This document shows, one piece after another, positions 11,283-23,569 of a DNA stretch of 64,000 bases; within the stretch, counting starts at the first letter, position 1; every line of letters begins with the position of its first letter. The position numbers were made by a program, and so were the translations under genes. The notes under the pieces were generated by a model. The model saw only the letters and a program-made list of their open reading frames with translations, made no database searches and was not told where the DNA came from. The DNA comes from Sipunculus nudus (lineage: Eukaryota > Annelida > Sipuncula > Golfingiida > Sipunculidae), in NCBI GenBank assembly GCA_026874595.1, contig CM049311.1, positions 45,697,676-45,761,675 of the forward strand, given 5' to 3'.

Positions 11283-13695
11283 GCTCAGCTGTCTATAAGT
11301 CATCTGAGCCTGTAGTCGTGGTCCATTGTCCGTCGTCCGTCCGTCCGTCCGTAGATGTGGCACGTTTTGAAACCGTTAGACCTACGAAACTAAAATTCGG
11401 CATACTGTTAAATGTCCCCAAACTCTTCTACCATACGGAAAATAGGGTCAATGTGACTTCGTTCCTTCAAGATATTTAGGAAAAACCTCAAATTTCCATT
11501 AAATCCTATTATCACACTTAAGGACTGCCTAATATCAAACTCACTTATCTGTTTTTCTTAATATTTACCAGATGTAATCTCCTATATATTTCCTATATAC
11601 ATGCCAGAAATTAAGTCCGTTAAGTATAATTTTTATAAGTTATGAGCCCGAACAAAATGGACTTTGTCAAAAATCAGGAAAAATATTTACTCACTAAACA
11701 TGAAAAATTTTGAAACTAGAGACTATTTTCCAAAGTATATAACTTTGTTTGATTAAGATTTAATTGTTTACCCAAAATTAGATCTGAATTTTGTAATTTT
11801 TTAAAGTTTTTAGCATAAAAATAAAATCAGTACCTTAAGTTTTTTTCCTGTAATTACATTTGATTAAATTTTCACAGCATGTAAACATCAGTATTTAATG
11901 TTAAAATCTGAAATTTTAAAATAAAAGCTTGAAAATTAGACTAGTTATTGATTTTTTTCTTGAGGCTCTATTGTAGTCATTTGCTTTGTCCAGATGCAGG
12001 GTTCCGCTCCAGGTCACTGGTAGTCAGCTATGCCAGGGTTCCTGGCCAGGGTTATTCCGATATCACCATCCAAATCCCCCTACCCTCCCCCCCCCCGCAA
12101 ACCCATACCACCAAATGTTATGCAGTAATTATTATTTTTTTTTCACTGTATATCCTTAATTGTTATGCTGTTTTCACTCCAATATACAAAAACTTTCCTT
12201 GAAAAAGTAATTCAGGGTGTAATCCAGAAGATGCCATGTTGTGTAAATGTAGCATTTTTAAAGAAATCAAATTTCTTTAAATGATTTTAACAAATATAAT
12301 TATACCCATCAGTATGCTTAAATTTATAAAATAAGAAGCAAATAATGTATAAATAAAGGCACAATTTAAAATTGTGAAATCTGAATCAGGTATTATATTT
12401 AGATAATTATTGTTTTGCAAATTTAAAAGATATATTTTTGTGGTAAAAAATAAATAAACATTTGTATGCATTGATATGGTGTTATCTGACAAGATTGAAA
12501 TTTATGATGATGCAATTTATAATTATGCATCAACTTTTATATTCAGATATATATGTTATATTGGAAATGTATGGAAATATAGATTTATAATAAAAAAAAA
12601 CTGAGGAACTTATACAAACATTTGTTCATTATTTTTTTCTGCCTCAGCAGAATTGGAGATCAGGCTTTGTTTGCCTTGTATGTATATATGTAGAAGTGTT
12701 GTTAATATAACCATCTCCCCCTCCCCCCCCCTCTGCTGCCATTGATTCCTGATCACCTGTGCACTAGGACATTAATTTTCATTGCAAATGTGTAAAATTT
12801 ATTTAATTAAAAAAATAATAGGATTAGATCTTATTGAAACATATTCTTGCCTTAAGAGAATGGAACATAATGTGATCAGCTCTGTCCATCATCTCTCAGT
12901 TATGATTAAATATATATTAATATTGAAATTTTTCCTATAAGCACTATTGAAAAAACTTTTATATGCTGAATGTGTTTGGAATTAAGCTATTTAAGTCTGA
13001 AATTTGAAAGCAAATTATATATTCAGTTGTATATTATTGCAGATGTTAAACTTTATAAAAATTGATATGATAAATAAATAAAGAAATAATCGAAACTTCA
13101 AATATTAGCAACTTTGTTTGTCTACCAGTCTGTCTGTCCTTTTTTAAATATTAAGTTATTATGAATGAAATTTTTTTATCCTGTAAGGATTTTTGAATGA
13201 AGTGAAAATCCTATGTATATACACTCTACTAATACAGATATGTTGTAACCATTCCACTCCCCCCCCCCCCCCCCCCCCCACCACCACCAAGTCCTTTCAT
13301 CTGTGGACTGGGGACATGAGTTATATTTCAACTGTATACATTACATAAAATACATATATTAAATAATATATATTATAAAAAATAGATTCAATTGAACAAA
13401 TGTGTAAACTACTGAAATGTCATCAGTTAATCGAAAAGCCAACTAATGATCATGGTAATAGTACAGATCATTTGTTCACAAACTGGTCACATGCTTCAAG
13501 TTCAACATTAGGAAACACATGGTCACAAAATATTATTGCAGCAATTTCTTGCTCATCAACCCAAACCAATCATATAAACCAGCCATTGCCTATATTACCT
13601 CTTCCTCTCACACTTTATCTCCATTTGATATTATTTTAGATTTTTACCTTCAAGGTCACCGTCAGCTGAGCACAGTGACACATGGGTCCCTTGTT
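11283..13695 (+). mobile_element. Dispersed repeat element, copy B (2.4 kb, non-autonomous)
   Basis: It starts CTCAGCTGTCTATAAGTCAT CTGAGCC and continues into CCATTGTCCGTCGTCCGTCC repeats. It ends GTCAGCTGAGCACAGTGACA CATGGGTCCCTTGTT. Both ends match copy A. An IR3-like site (GGGTCA-ATG-TGACTT, 11445-11459) lies near the start at the equivalent place. The interior is AT-rich, with C tracts including 21 C at 13259-13279 followed by (CCA)n, and it has no coding frame of note. The pairing of this start with this end is inferred; they could belong to two truncated copies. Confidence 0.45.
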
Positions 13696-14093
13696 AAATT
13701 CCTGCGACGCTGTGACCAGCTGCCCCACTATTTCCGTCTCTGTTTGAGCAGCCATAAATGTATGACGTGCTGTTTTAATGGATTCACAACAAATTTATTA
13801 AAATCCGTTCATAACCTTCTGAGTAAAGTTGGTAACAGACAATACAAATAAGCAATCATAATTAAAACGAAAATACGACGCCAACTGGCGGAGATATAAC
13901 AACCCATTTTACAATTATTGGTCAGGACGCTAAGAGAAAGGAAACATATCTCCAAAATAGACATGTTTCAGTTCCATACGCAGTTAAAAAAATGTCTCTT
14001 AAAAGTGCTGCAATTTTTTTAATGACGAGAAAATTACTATTTCCGTAAAATTTCTCTCAATATAGCAAACCACTTGTTTTTATTATTGTTTTG
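13696..14093. other. Unique spacer, no gene
   Basis: Mixed-composition sequence leading into the 37-bp array. Nothing recognisable. Confidence 0.5.
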
Positions 14094-17000
14094 CGTCGTA
14101 CTTTCTGTAACACTACCTATTATTGTTCAGATTCACAGTTTCTATTACACCAACTGTTACTGTTCTTCTTTGTTGTTTCTATTACACCACCCGTTATTGT
14201 TCAGCTTCGTAGTTTCTTTTACACCACCCGTTATTGTTCAGCTTCGTATAGTTTCTTTTACACCACCCGTTATTGTTCAGCTTCGTAGTTTCTTTTACAC
14301 CACCCGTTATTGTTCAGCTTCGTAGTTTTTTTTACACCGCCCGTTATTGTTCAGCTATGTACTTTCTGTTACACCACCTGTTACTATTCTTTTTTGTTGT
14401 TTCTATTACACCACCCGTTATTGTTCAGCTTCGTAGTTTCTTTTACAACACCCGTTATTGTTCAGCTTCGTAGTTTCTTTTACATATCCCGTTATTGTTC
14501 AGCTTCGTAGTTTCTTTTACACCACCCGTTATTGTTCAGCTTCGTAGTTTCTTTTGCACCGCCCGTTATTGTTCAGCTATGTACTTTCTGTTACACCACC
14601 TGTTACTGTTCTTCTTTGTTGTTTATATTACACCTCCCGTTATTGTTCAGCTTCGTAGTTTCTGTTACACCACCCGTTATTGTTCAGCTTCGTAGTTTCT
14701 TTTACACCACCCGTTATTGTTCAGCTTCGTAGTTTCTTTTACACCACCCGTTATTGTTCAGCTTCGTAGTTTCTTTTACACCACCCGTTATTGTTCGGCT
14801 TCGTAGTTTCTTTTACACCACCCGTTATTGTTCAGCTTCGTAGTTTCTTTTACACCACCCGTTATTGTTCAGCTTCGTAGTTTCTTTTACACCAACTGTT
14901 ATTGTTCAGCTTCGTAGGTTCTATTACACCACCCGTTATTGTTCAGCTTCGTAGTTTCTTTTACACCACCCGTTATTGTTCATCTTCGTAGTTTCTTTTA
15001 CACCACCCGTTATTGTTCAGCTTCGTAGTTTCTTTTACACCACCCGTTATTGTTCAGCTTCGTAGTTTCTTTTACACCAACTGTTATTGTTAAGTTTCGT
15101 AGTTTCTATTACACCACCCGTTATTGTTCAGCTTCGTAGCTTCTTTTACACCACCCGTTATTGTTCAGCTTCATAGTTTCTTTTACACCAACTGTTATTG
15201 TTAAGCTTCGTAGTTTCTATTACACCACCCGTTATTGTTCAGCTTCGTAGTTTCTTTTACACCACCCGTTATTGTGCAGCTATGTACTTTCTGTTACACC
15301 ACCCGTTATTGTTCAGCTATGTACTTTCTGTTACACCACCCGTTATTGTTCAGCTTCGTAGTTTCTTTTACACCACCCGTTATTGTTCAGCCTCGTAGTT
15401 TCTTTTAGAGCACCCTTAATTTATTGTTCAGCTTTGCACTTTCTATTACACCTCCCGTTATTGTTCAGCTATGTACTTTCTATTACACCACCTGTTACTG
15501 TTCTTCTTTATTGTTTCTATTACACCACCCGTTATTGTTAAGCTTCGTAGTTTCTTTTACACCACCCGTTATTTTTCAGCTTCGTAGTTTTTTCTTTAAC
15601 ACCACCCGTTATTGTTCAGCTTCGTAGTTTCTTTTACACCACCCGTTATTGTTCAGCTTCGTTGTTTCTTTTACACCACCCGTTATTGTTCAGCTTCGTA
15701 GTTTCTTTTACACCACCCGTTATTGTTCAGCTATGTATTTTCTGTTACACCACCTGTTACTGTTCAGCTATGTACTTTCTGTTACACCACCTGTTACTGT
15801 TCTTCTTTGTTGTTTCTATTACACCACCCGTTATTGTTCAGCTTCGTAGTTTCTGTTACACCACCCGTTATTGTTCAGCTTCGTAGTTTCTTTTACACCA
15901 CCCGTTATTGTTCGGCTTCGTAGTTTCTTTTACACCACCCGTTATTGTTCAGCTTCGTAGTTTCTTTTACACCACCCGTTATTGTTCAGATTCGTAGTTT
16001 CTTTTACACTAACTGTTATTGTTAAGCTTCGTAGTTTCTATTACACCACCCGTTATTGTTCAGCTTCGTAGTTTCTTTTACAACACACGTTATTGTTCAG
16101 CTTCGTAGTTTCTTGTACAACACCCGTTATTGTTCAGCTTCGTAGTTTCTTTTACACCTCCCGTTATTGTTCAGCTTCGTAGTTTCTTTTACACCACCCG
16201 TTATTGTTCAGCTTCGTAGTTTCTTTTACACCGCCCGTTATTGTTCAGCTATGTACTTTCTGTTACACCACCTGTTACTGTTCTTCTTTGTTGTTTATAT
16301 TACACCTCCCGTTATTGTTCAGCTTCGTAGTTTCTGTTACACCACCCGTTATTGTTCAGCTTCGTAGTTTCTTTTACACCACCCGTTATTGTTCAGCTTC
16401 GTAGTTTCTTTTACACCACCCGTTATTGTTTAGCTTCGTAGTTTCTTTTACACCACCCGTTATTGTTCGGCTTCGTAGTTTCTTTTACACCACCCGTTAT
16501 TGTTCAGCTTCGTAGTTTCTTTTACACCACCCGTTATTGTTCAGCTTCGTAGTTTCTTTTACACCAACTGTTATTGTTAAGCTTCGTAGTTTCTATTACA
16601 CCACCCGTTATTGTTCAGCTTCGTAGTTTCTTTTACACCACCCGTTATTGTTCATCTTCGTAGTTTCTTTTACACCACCCGTTATTGTTCAGCTTCGTAG
16701 TTTCTTTTACACCACCCGTTATTGTTCAGCTTCGTAGTTTCTTTTACACCAACTGTTATTGTTAAGTTTCGTAGTTTCTATTACACCACCCGTTATTGTT
16801 CAGCTTCGTAGCTTCTTTTACACCACCCGTTATTGTTCAGCTTCATAGTTTCTTTTACACCAACTGTTATTGTTAAGCTTCGTAGTTTCTATTACACCAC
16901 CCGTTATTGTTCAGCTTCGTAGTTTCTTTTACACCACCCGTCATTGTGCAGCTATGTACTTTCTGTTACACCACCCGTTATTGTTCAGCTATGTATTTCT

Positions 17001-19720
17001 GTTACACCACCCGTTATTGTTCAGCTTCGTAGTTTCTTTTACACCCCCCTTTATTGTTCAGCTTCGTAGTTTCTTTTACACCACCCGTTATTGTTCAGCT
17101 TCGTAGTTTCTTTTACACCACCCGTTATTGTTCAGCTTCGTAGTTTCTTTTACACCACCCGTTATTGTTCAGCTTCGTAGTTTCTTTTACACTAACTGTT
17201 ATTGTTAAGCTTCGTAGTTTCTATTACACCACCCGTTATTGTTCAGCTTCGTAGTTTCTTTTACAACACCCGTTATTGTTCAGCTTCGTAGTTTCTTTTA
17301 CACCACCCGTTATTGTTCAGCTTCGTAGTTTCTTTTACACCACCCGTTATTGTTCAGCTTCGTAGTTTCTTTTACACCACCCGTTATTGTTCAGCTATGT
17401 ACTTTCTGTTACACCACCTGTTACAGTTCTTCTTTGTTGTTTATATTACACCTCCCGTTATTGTTCAGCTTCGTAGTTTCTGTTACACCACCCGTTATTG
17501 TTCAGCTTCGTAGTTTCTGTTACACCACCCGTTATTGTTCAGCTTCGTAGTTTCTTTTACACCCCCCTTTATTGTTCAGCTTCGTAGTTTCTTTTACACC
17601 ACCCGTTATTGTTCAGCTTCGTAGTTTCTTTTACACCACCCGTTATTGTTCAGCTTCGTAGTTTCTTTTACACTAACTGTTATTGTTAAGCTTCGTAGTT
17701 TCTATTACACCACCCGTTATTGTTCAGCTTCGTAGTTTCTTTTACAACACCCGTTATTGTTCAGCTTCGTTGTTTCTTTTACACCACCCGTTATTGTTCA
17801 GCTTCGTAGTTTCTTTTACACCACCCGTTATTGTTCAGCTTCGTAGTTTCTTTTACACCACCCGTTATTGTTCAGCTTCGTAGTTTCTTTTACACCACCC
17901 GTTATTGTTTAGCTATGTACTTTCTGTTACACCACCTGTTACTGTTCTTCTTTGTTGTTTATATTACACCTCCCGTTATTGTTCAGCTTCGTAGTTTCTG
18001 TTACACCACCCGTTATTGTTCAGCTTCGTAGTTTCTGTTACACCACCCGTTATTGTTCAGCTTCGTAGTTTCTTTTACACCACCCGTTATTGTTCAGCTT
18101 CGTAGTTTCTTTTACACCACCCGTTATTGTTCAGCTTCGTAGTTTCTTTTACACCACCCGTTATTGTTCGGCTTCGTAGTTTCTTTTACACCACCCGTTA
18201 TTGTTCAGCTTCGTAGTTTCTTTTACACCAACTGTTATTGTTAAGTTTCGTAGTTTCTATTACACCACCCGTTATTGTTCAGCTTCGTAGCTTCTTTTAC
18301 ACCACCCGTTATTGTTCAGCTTCATAGTTTCTTTTACACCAACTGTTATTGTTAAGCTTCGTAGTTTCTATTACACCACCCGTTATTGTTCAGCTTCGTA
18401 GTTTCTTTTACACCACCCGTTATTGTGCAGCTATGTACTTTCTGTTACATCACCCGTTATTGTTCAGCTATGTACTTTCTGTTACACCACCCGTTATTGT
18501 TCAGCTTCGTAGTTTCTATTACACCACCCGTTATTGTTCAGCTTCGTAGTTTCTTTTACACCACCCGTTATTGTGCAGCTATGTACTTTCTGTTACACCA
18601 CCCGTTATTGTTCAGCTATGTACTTTCTGTTACACCACCCGTTATTGTTCAGCTTCGTAGTTTCTGTTACACCACCCGTTATTGTTCAGCTTCGTAGTTT
18701 CTTTTACACCTCCCGTTATTGTTCAGCTTCGTAGTTTCTTTTACACCACCCGTTTTTGTTCAGCTTCGTAGTTTCTTTTACACCACCCGTTATTGTTCAG
18801 CTTCGTAGTTTCTTTTACACTAACTGTTATTGTTAAGCTTTGTAGTTTCTATTACACCACCCGTTATTGTTCAGCTTCGTAGTTTCTTTTACAACACCCG
18901 TTATTGTTCAGCTTCGTAGTTTCTTTTACACCACCCGTTATTGTTCAGCTTCGTAGTTTCTTTTACACCACCCGTTATTGTTCAGCTTCGTAGTTTCTTT
19001 TACACCACCCGTTATTGTTCAGCTTCGTAGTTTCTTTTACACCACCCGTTACTGTTCAGCTATATACTTTCTGTTACACCACCTGTTACTGTTCTTCTTT
19101 GTTGTTTATATTACACCTCCCGTTATTGTTCAGCTTCGTAGTTTCTGTTACACCACCCATTATTGTTCAGCTTCGTAGTTTCTTTTACACCACCCGTTAT
19201 TGTTCAGCTTCGTAGTTTCTTTTACACCACCCGTTATTGTTCAGCTTCGTAGCTTCTTTTACACCACCCGTTATTGTTCAGCTTCGTAATTTCTTTTACA
19301 CCAACTGTTATTGTTAAACTTCGTAGTTTCTATTACACCACCCGTTATTGTTAAGCTTCGTAGTTTTCTGTTACACCACCTGTTATTGTTCAGCTTCGTA
19401 GTTTCTGTAACACCACCTTTTATTGTTCAGCTTCGAGGTTTCTGTTACTCCACCTGTTATTGTTTAGCTTCGTACTTTCTGTTACTCCACCTGTTATTGT
19501 TCAGCTTAGTATTTTTTGTTTCACCACATGTTTTTGTTTAGCTTCGTACTTTCTATTAAACCACAGCTTGTTACTTTCTGTTACACCACCTGTTATTGTT
19601 AAGCTTCGTAGTTTTCTGTTACACCACCTGTTATTGTTCAGCTTCGTAGTTTCTGTTACACCACCCGTTATTGTTCAGGTTTGTAGCTTCTGTTGCATCA
19701 TCTGTTATTGTTTAGCTTTT
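14094..19720. repeat. 37-bp minisatellite, about 150 units, with higher-order structure
   Basis: The basic unit has period 37 and contains ACACCACCCGTTATTGTTCA and CTTCGTAGTTTCTTTT. A variant unit (CTATGTACTTTCTGTTACACC followed by TGTTACTGTTCTTCTTTGTTG) recurs at about 14573, 16250, 17395, 17918 and 19064. Equivalent positions are 1672, 1146, 518 (14 x 37) and 1147 (31 x 37) bp apart, and 1665 bp is 45 x 37, so whole blocks were duplicated. In any one frame GTAG gives a stop every third unit (111 bp), which caps open frames near 66 codons. The array is therefore non-coding despite many short frames. Edge units are the most divergent. Confidence 0.95.
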
Positions 19721-19784
19721 TTCGTTACTGAGATATGCTTTTAAGTAACAAAATAGCTTTAGTCATTTTCGTTTCCATTTCTAG

Positions 19785-19924
19785 GAAAGATCTACAAAGC
19801 ACCAAATGCCAATATTCCTATATGCTCTTCTGAAGCGGATGCTAGTTTGAAAGATTATAACTCTTTCTGGGGCTGCGGATTAACAGAATACAAGGAGCGT
19901 GCCTTTCACCAGTGTTCTCCATGA
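19785..19924 (+). CDS. Candidate last coding exon of an unidentified Cys-containing protein
   Basis: A pyrimidine-rich tract ending TTTCCATTTCTAG at 19784 is a good 3' splice acceptor. From 19785 a phase-1 frame stays open for about 45 codons to TGA 19922-19924. The predicted residues include KAPNANIPICSSEAD, then a cluster FWGCGLTEYKERAFHQCSP with three Cys, a Trp and aromatic residues directly before the stop. The AT content of the flanks makes such an open stretch mildly unlikely by chance. The Cys pattern suggests an extracellular, disulfide-bonded terminus, but I do not recognise the family. If it is real, the 37-bp array lies in its upstream intron. No upstream exons were identified. 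Confidence 0.4.
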
Positions 19925-20840
19925 CCTGCACTTTGCCAGGCCGGTTTCTATTTTCATTTATTCAATTGCAACAATTGTAAGTGTTCAGAAATAACTACAT
20001 AAAAGCTTTGAAGGACTCTATACTAAGAGTTCTTTTATTTGCACAGTGGAAACCTCATTAGGTAACCAGCTACCAAATCATGTTTACCGTATTGAACCAA
20101 CTATTATCATATTGTTAAAAACTGTTTATGATAAAGTTACATAAATCGTAAAACCGATGTAATACTTTGCATTGGTTTTTAGAGGGACCTAGACACAATC
20201 CATGGGTCAGGACGCTCACATAAGAAGTTAGCCCATGCGATTTTTGAGAAAGTTAGCATAAATATGCACAATCAGTAAATCTTTAAATTCTGGTTGGAAG
20301 CTCAAAACCCCAGACCTATAGCCGTATCAGATAATAAAGCAAAATCAAAATCGACAAAGAAATGAACGAGAAGAAGCATATTTTTTTATTTTTTAAATGT
20401 TTACATAAATTTGCTTTATTAATGAATTTCATAATTCTGTGTAGAAGTTGAAAAACCATTACCTAGCCCCATCAGATTAACAAACAAAATCAAAATCGAT
20501 CAAGAAATAAAGGAGAAGATTTATTATCTGCGATTTATATATAAATGGGCTCGTGTACCGTGTTTCTAACAGCTTGTAGATATACACGTTCATACATTCA
20601 TCATACAGAACTCTTCTGAGCAGAAATTTATAATTGTGTACACAGAGTAGTCCAGATATCACATGCATCTAGCAAAAAAAGTAGAAGAATAGCTGGCTTT
20701 AAAGATAAGCAGGATATTGAGCGTTTGAATGAAATTTCCCTAAAAGTTACATTTTCATTCAGTGATACCATGGTAATTGTTTGTTTAGAATTTTTTAAGG
20801 ACTAAGAACAGTCCGACTCTCATGCTGATCAAAAGTAACC
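19925..20840. other. AT-rich, no gene seen
   Basis: No recognisable gene, RNA or long repeat. Two similar stretches (20280-20350 and 20440-20520, both with CAAAATCAAAATCGA and GAAATRAA) suggest a diverged tandem duplication with period about 165 bp. Confidence 0.45.
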
Positions 20841-21058
20841 TTTCACTCCATGGCTCGTAGAATATAGGTCATTTTGACCTAATTTTAGGTTTCAAAGATG
20901 ATTTTACCAGGATCTGTCTTGGCATTAAGCAGAAAATTTTCAAGGTCTTATAACATTGACGATTTTGACCTGGTATAGGACGGTCCGACGGGATGACAAT
21001 GGACAAGGAACATCGCTAAAGATCACCATGTCATGGCGTAAACTCAGATAAGCTCATA
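20841..21058 (-). mobile_element. Fragment of the dispersed repeat family, reverse orientation
   Basis: Read on the minus strand from 21058, GAGCTTATCTGAG, then CCATTGTCATCCCGTCGGACC, corresponds to the palindromic start and GTCCGTCC segment of copies A and B. A perfect IR3 site (20866-20880) follows further in, as in the other copies. The 3' end of the copy is not recognisable, so it is partial. Confidence 0.5.
20866..20880. promoter_or_regulatory. Perfect IR3 (AGGTCA-TTT-TGACCT)
   Basis: An exact inverted pair of AGGTCA half-sites with a 3-bp spacer, inside a fragment of the dispersed family. The spacer differs from that at 8822 while both half-sites are intact. Motif match only. Confidence 0.5.
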
Positions 21059-21211
21059 GCCATAAATACATTAAATAGCAAAGTAAACTCAAGGCATATA
21101 GGATAAATAATTTTTAAACTTCAACACCTTTTTTTCTCTTCAAAAATAGGATTATCTGCTTCTTCAGCGGGATGCAAAGAAAACTGTATGCAGTGAAGTT
21201 AAAAAAACATA

Positions 21212-21547
21212 ACATTACAATACACTAAATCAATACAATTACACAGTAAAACAGCAGTATTACAACAAATCAAAACAATCACTAAAATAAAATAAACAAA
21301 GTGCACAGTACCTGGATACCACCACTGCCACAACGATAAGTCTTTCGGAAAATAATCGCTGTGTCTCAACATGTTAGGGTTCACACATGAGCTCCCCCCG
21401 GATCGGCCAGGCGAGAAAGCCCCAAGCTAGCATGACAACGAGAGTTCAACCAGTACTGATTAAACTGAGATTGCAATACGCGGTCAGACACGGGCGCTAC
21501 AACACGAGTTACGCCAGTGTCACACAATATAAAGGGCACCTGTAACA
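21212..21547 (-). repeat. 3' LTR, internally shortened
   Basis: It matches the 5' LTR in two blocks: the ATTACAATACACTAAATCAA region (matching 23417-23490) and the region from AATAAACAAAGTGCACAGTA to the TGTAACA end (matching 25568-26136). About 340 bp present in the 5' LTR (about 25618-25950) is absent here, with a join after CGATAA. The block TATAAAGGGCAC near the U3 end is shared by both LTRs. Confidence 0.8.
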
Positions 21548-21557
21548 CTCCCCCTCC
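21548..21557 (-). other. Polypurine tract
   Basis: On the minus strand AGGAGGGGAG directly precedes the TGTTACA start of the 3' LTR. This is the expected place and composition for the plus-strand DNA primer of an LTR retrotransposon. Confidence 0.65.
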
Positions 21558-21679
21558 TGTTAGAAAAAATAAAATTTTCTCGGAAAACTTTCTTTTTGCG
21601 ATCACAATCACTATCTTTTTACAACATCTCAAAAATCATCTTATTAACAACATCACATAAACATCCTGTCCACAACATT

Positions 21680-21985
21680 TCATAAACATCTCGATAAGCA
21701 ATCAGCAAGTACAATGTCTTTCCCTTTAATGTGTTTGATGTCAAGGTTGTAATCCTGTAAGAACAAACTCCATCTAAACAGTCTTTGAATTATAACACTT
21801 CAACTTGTTCATGAACGTGAGGGGATTATGATCACTGAAGACAATGATAGGCCTGACTGATGAAGTAATATAAACTTCAAAATGTTGCAATGCCAAAATC
21901 AAAACCAAACCTTTTCAATAGTGGAGTAGTTTTTTCTGGTTTGCATTACACTTTCTTGGCGACAAAATGACTGGTCTTTGTTGGA
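21680..21985 (-). pseudogene. Gypsy pol remnant: C-terminal RNase H
   Basis: The minus-strand reading contains RKNYSTIEK, then LALQHFEVY, the metal-site region SDHNPLTF, and after a one-base frameshift HIKGKDIVLADCLSRCL followed by a stop (21680-21682). These are typical successive motifs of Gypsy RNase H. At least two disruptions are visible: a frame change after STIEK and a one-base insertion after DHNPLTF. The N-terminal half of RNase H and everything upstream in pol are missing. At the upstream edge the sequence is joined directly to gag. Confidence 0.8.
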
Positions 21986-23036
21986 CTTAGACACAGTGGA
22001 CGTGGACTGAGATGTAGCAATGGACTTTGCTGAACTATCAGGACTACTAGTACAGGGTGACTGCGCTTTAAACTTCTTTTGACCATACTCATTTACATTC
22101 TTGTTTGTGAATGACTGGTTTGATTTGCTAGTAAAGGACATTTTGTGTGTTAATTAATAATCAATAGCTAATTGAGCAGCAATGTCAAGTGTTTCAGGAC
22201 TTTTCTCATCAAGAAAAGTTTTAACATCTGCGTTAATGCAGCGCTTAAATTCTTCAAGCAAAATCAACTGGCGCAAATTGTCATAATCTTTCATTACATT
22301 TTTAGAACTACACCAGCGATCAAACAACTGCTCTTTTGTCTTAGCAAATTCGACGTCTTTTGTCTTAGCAAATTCGACGTAGGTCTGTTCTTTGCGCTTT
22401 TCCCAATTTCTGAATTTCATAGTCAGCAGCAGCTTCTACTGAAAGTTCTGTATAAATTTCTCTGGCCTTGCCAGTCAATACACTTTGTAACAGCATAGTC
22501 AAATTTTCCTGAGGCCATTTTAAATTTTCAGCTACCTTCTCAAAATGTAAGAAATATTTATCAACCTCTTTTTCTTGAAAAGGTGGGACCAGTCTAATGG
22601 GTTTAGTAACATCAAACCTGTGAGTTGGGGCAGCACGTAGACCATGTTCTAGTTAAAGTCTTTCTAACTCCAGTCGTTTTAACCCAAATTTCTTTTTCTT
22701 TTTCTAGTCTTTCTAACCTTTCATGTTTTCCCTCTCATCTCTTTGTTTTTCTTATTCCAACTGTTTTAATGCTAGCTCATATTGCATTTCTAACTTTTTA
22801 AATTCCAATTGCATAGCAAGGCTGTCATTTTTTGATGTTACAACTTCAGTCTATTCAATTAAACCTTTGCTAACTAGATCTTGCATGATTTTAGTAATGA
22901 TATCAGGCTTTCTCAAAGCATTTTTCACACCTAGCCCTAAGTGTTGTCCCAAACGCAACAACTGTTCCTTTGTCAACTGTTCAAGTTGATCAGGGTCGGG
23001 ATCTTCAACAAATGTTTCAGGTTTGAAATCTGCCAT
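21986..23036 (-). pseudogene. Gypsy gag remnant
   Basis: The start MADFKPETFVEDPDPDQLEQ (23036) is followed by a leucine-rich helical domain and a stop at 22851-22853. Next come a Lys/Glu-rich coiled-coil stretch with several stops (about 22640-22850) and a conserved block with RLVPPFQEKEVDKYF and GKAREIYTELS (about 22430-22630). A capsid-like block follows with QTYVEFAKTK, EQLFDRWCSS and RQLILLEEFKRCI, ending at an in-frame TAA (22154-22156). A Ser/Lys-rich tail runs to QSFC near 21985. The C of QSFC is where the zinc knuckle should start, but the sequence switches to RNase H there. A 24-bp tandem duplication doubles the VEFAKTKD segment. Defective copy. Confidence 0.8.
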
Positions 23037-23279
23037 GTTAGGATGTTAAAACAATAACAAAAAACCACTGAGGTAAATCCTGTAAACAATGTACTGTAAA
23101 CAATATGTAATCTTGTAAACAATGTATGATAAAACAATGTGTTCAGGTCAAGGCCTAATAAATTTTCAAAACTATTAAGCCTTCCAGACGAGCCCACAGT
23201 TTTATGTTACGGAACCTAATATCAACAGATCACGTATGCTTGATGAACATAAATTTTGTCAAGGAGATATAAAAAATCA

Positions 23280-23494
23280 GATTCTGTAACACCAGGCAAC
23301 GTGAAATGTCTAGGGGAATGAATAAAGAAGCAGCGTGAAATGTCTAGGGGAATGAATAAAGAAGTCAGTGTTTTTTGTTAACAAATAACTATAATTTATT
23401 CTTTAAACAACCGTAAAATTACAATACACTAAATCAATACAATCACACAGTAAAACAGCAGTATAACAACAAATCAATACAATCACACAATAAA
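23280..23494 (-). repeat. 5' LTR, proximal part
   Basis: It shares ATTACAATACACTAAATCAA through the AATCACA region with the 3' LTR. It includes a 34-bp direct duplication (GTGAAATGTCTAGGGGAATG core at about 23302 and 23336). TGGTGTTACAGAATCTGA on the minus strand (near 23279-23296) could be the primer-binding site, but the boundary is uncertain. The LTR is interrupted after CAATAAA (23488-23494). Confidence 0.6.
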
Positions 23495-23569
23495 AAACTA
23501 GACGACCATAGGTCGAACGCTTGCCGGAAATCGGAAGTGAAACACAGACGGACAGAAAGAACAAATTGT

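Noticed and set aside
14074-19541. Many 60-100-codon frames as small genes
   Set aside because: They are frames of the 37-bp repeat; every frame meets GTAG stops every three units, and the same peptide is repeated dozens of times.
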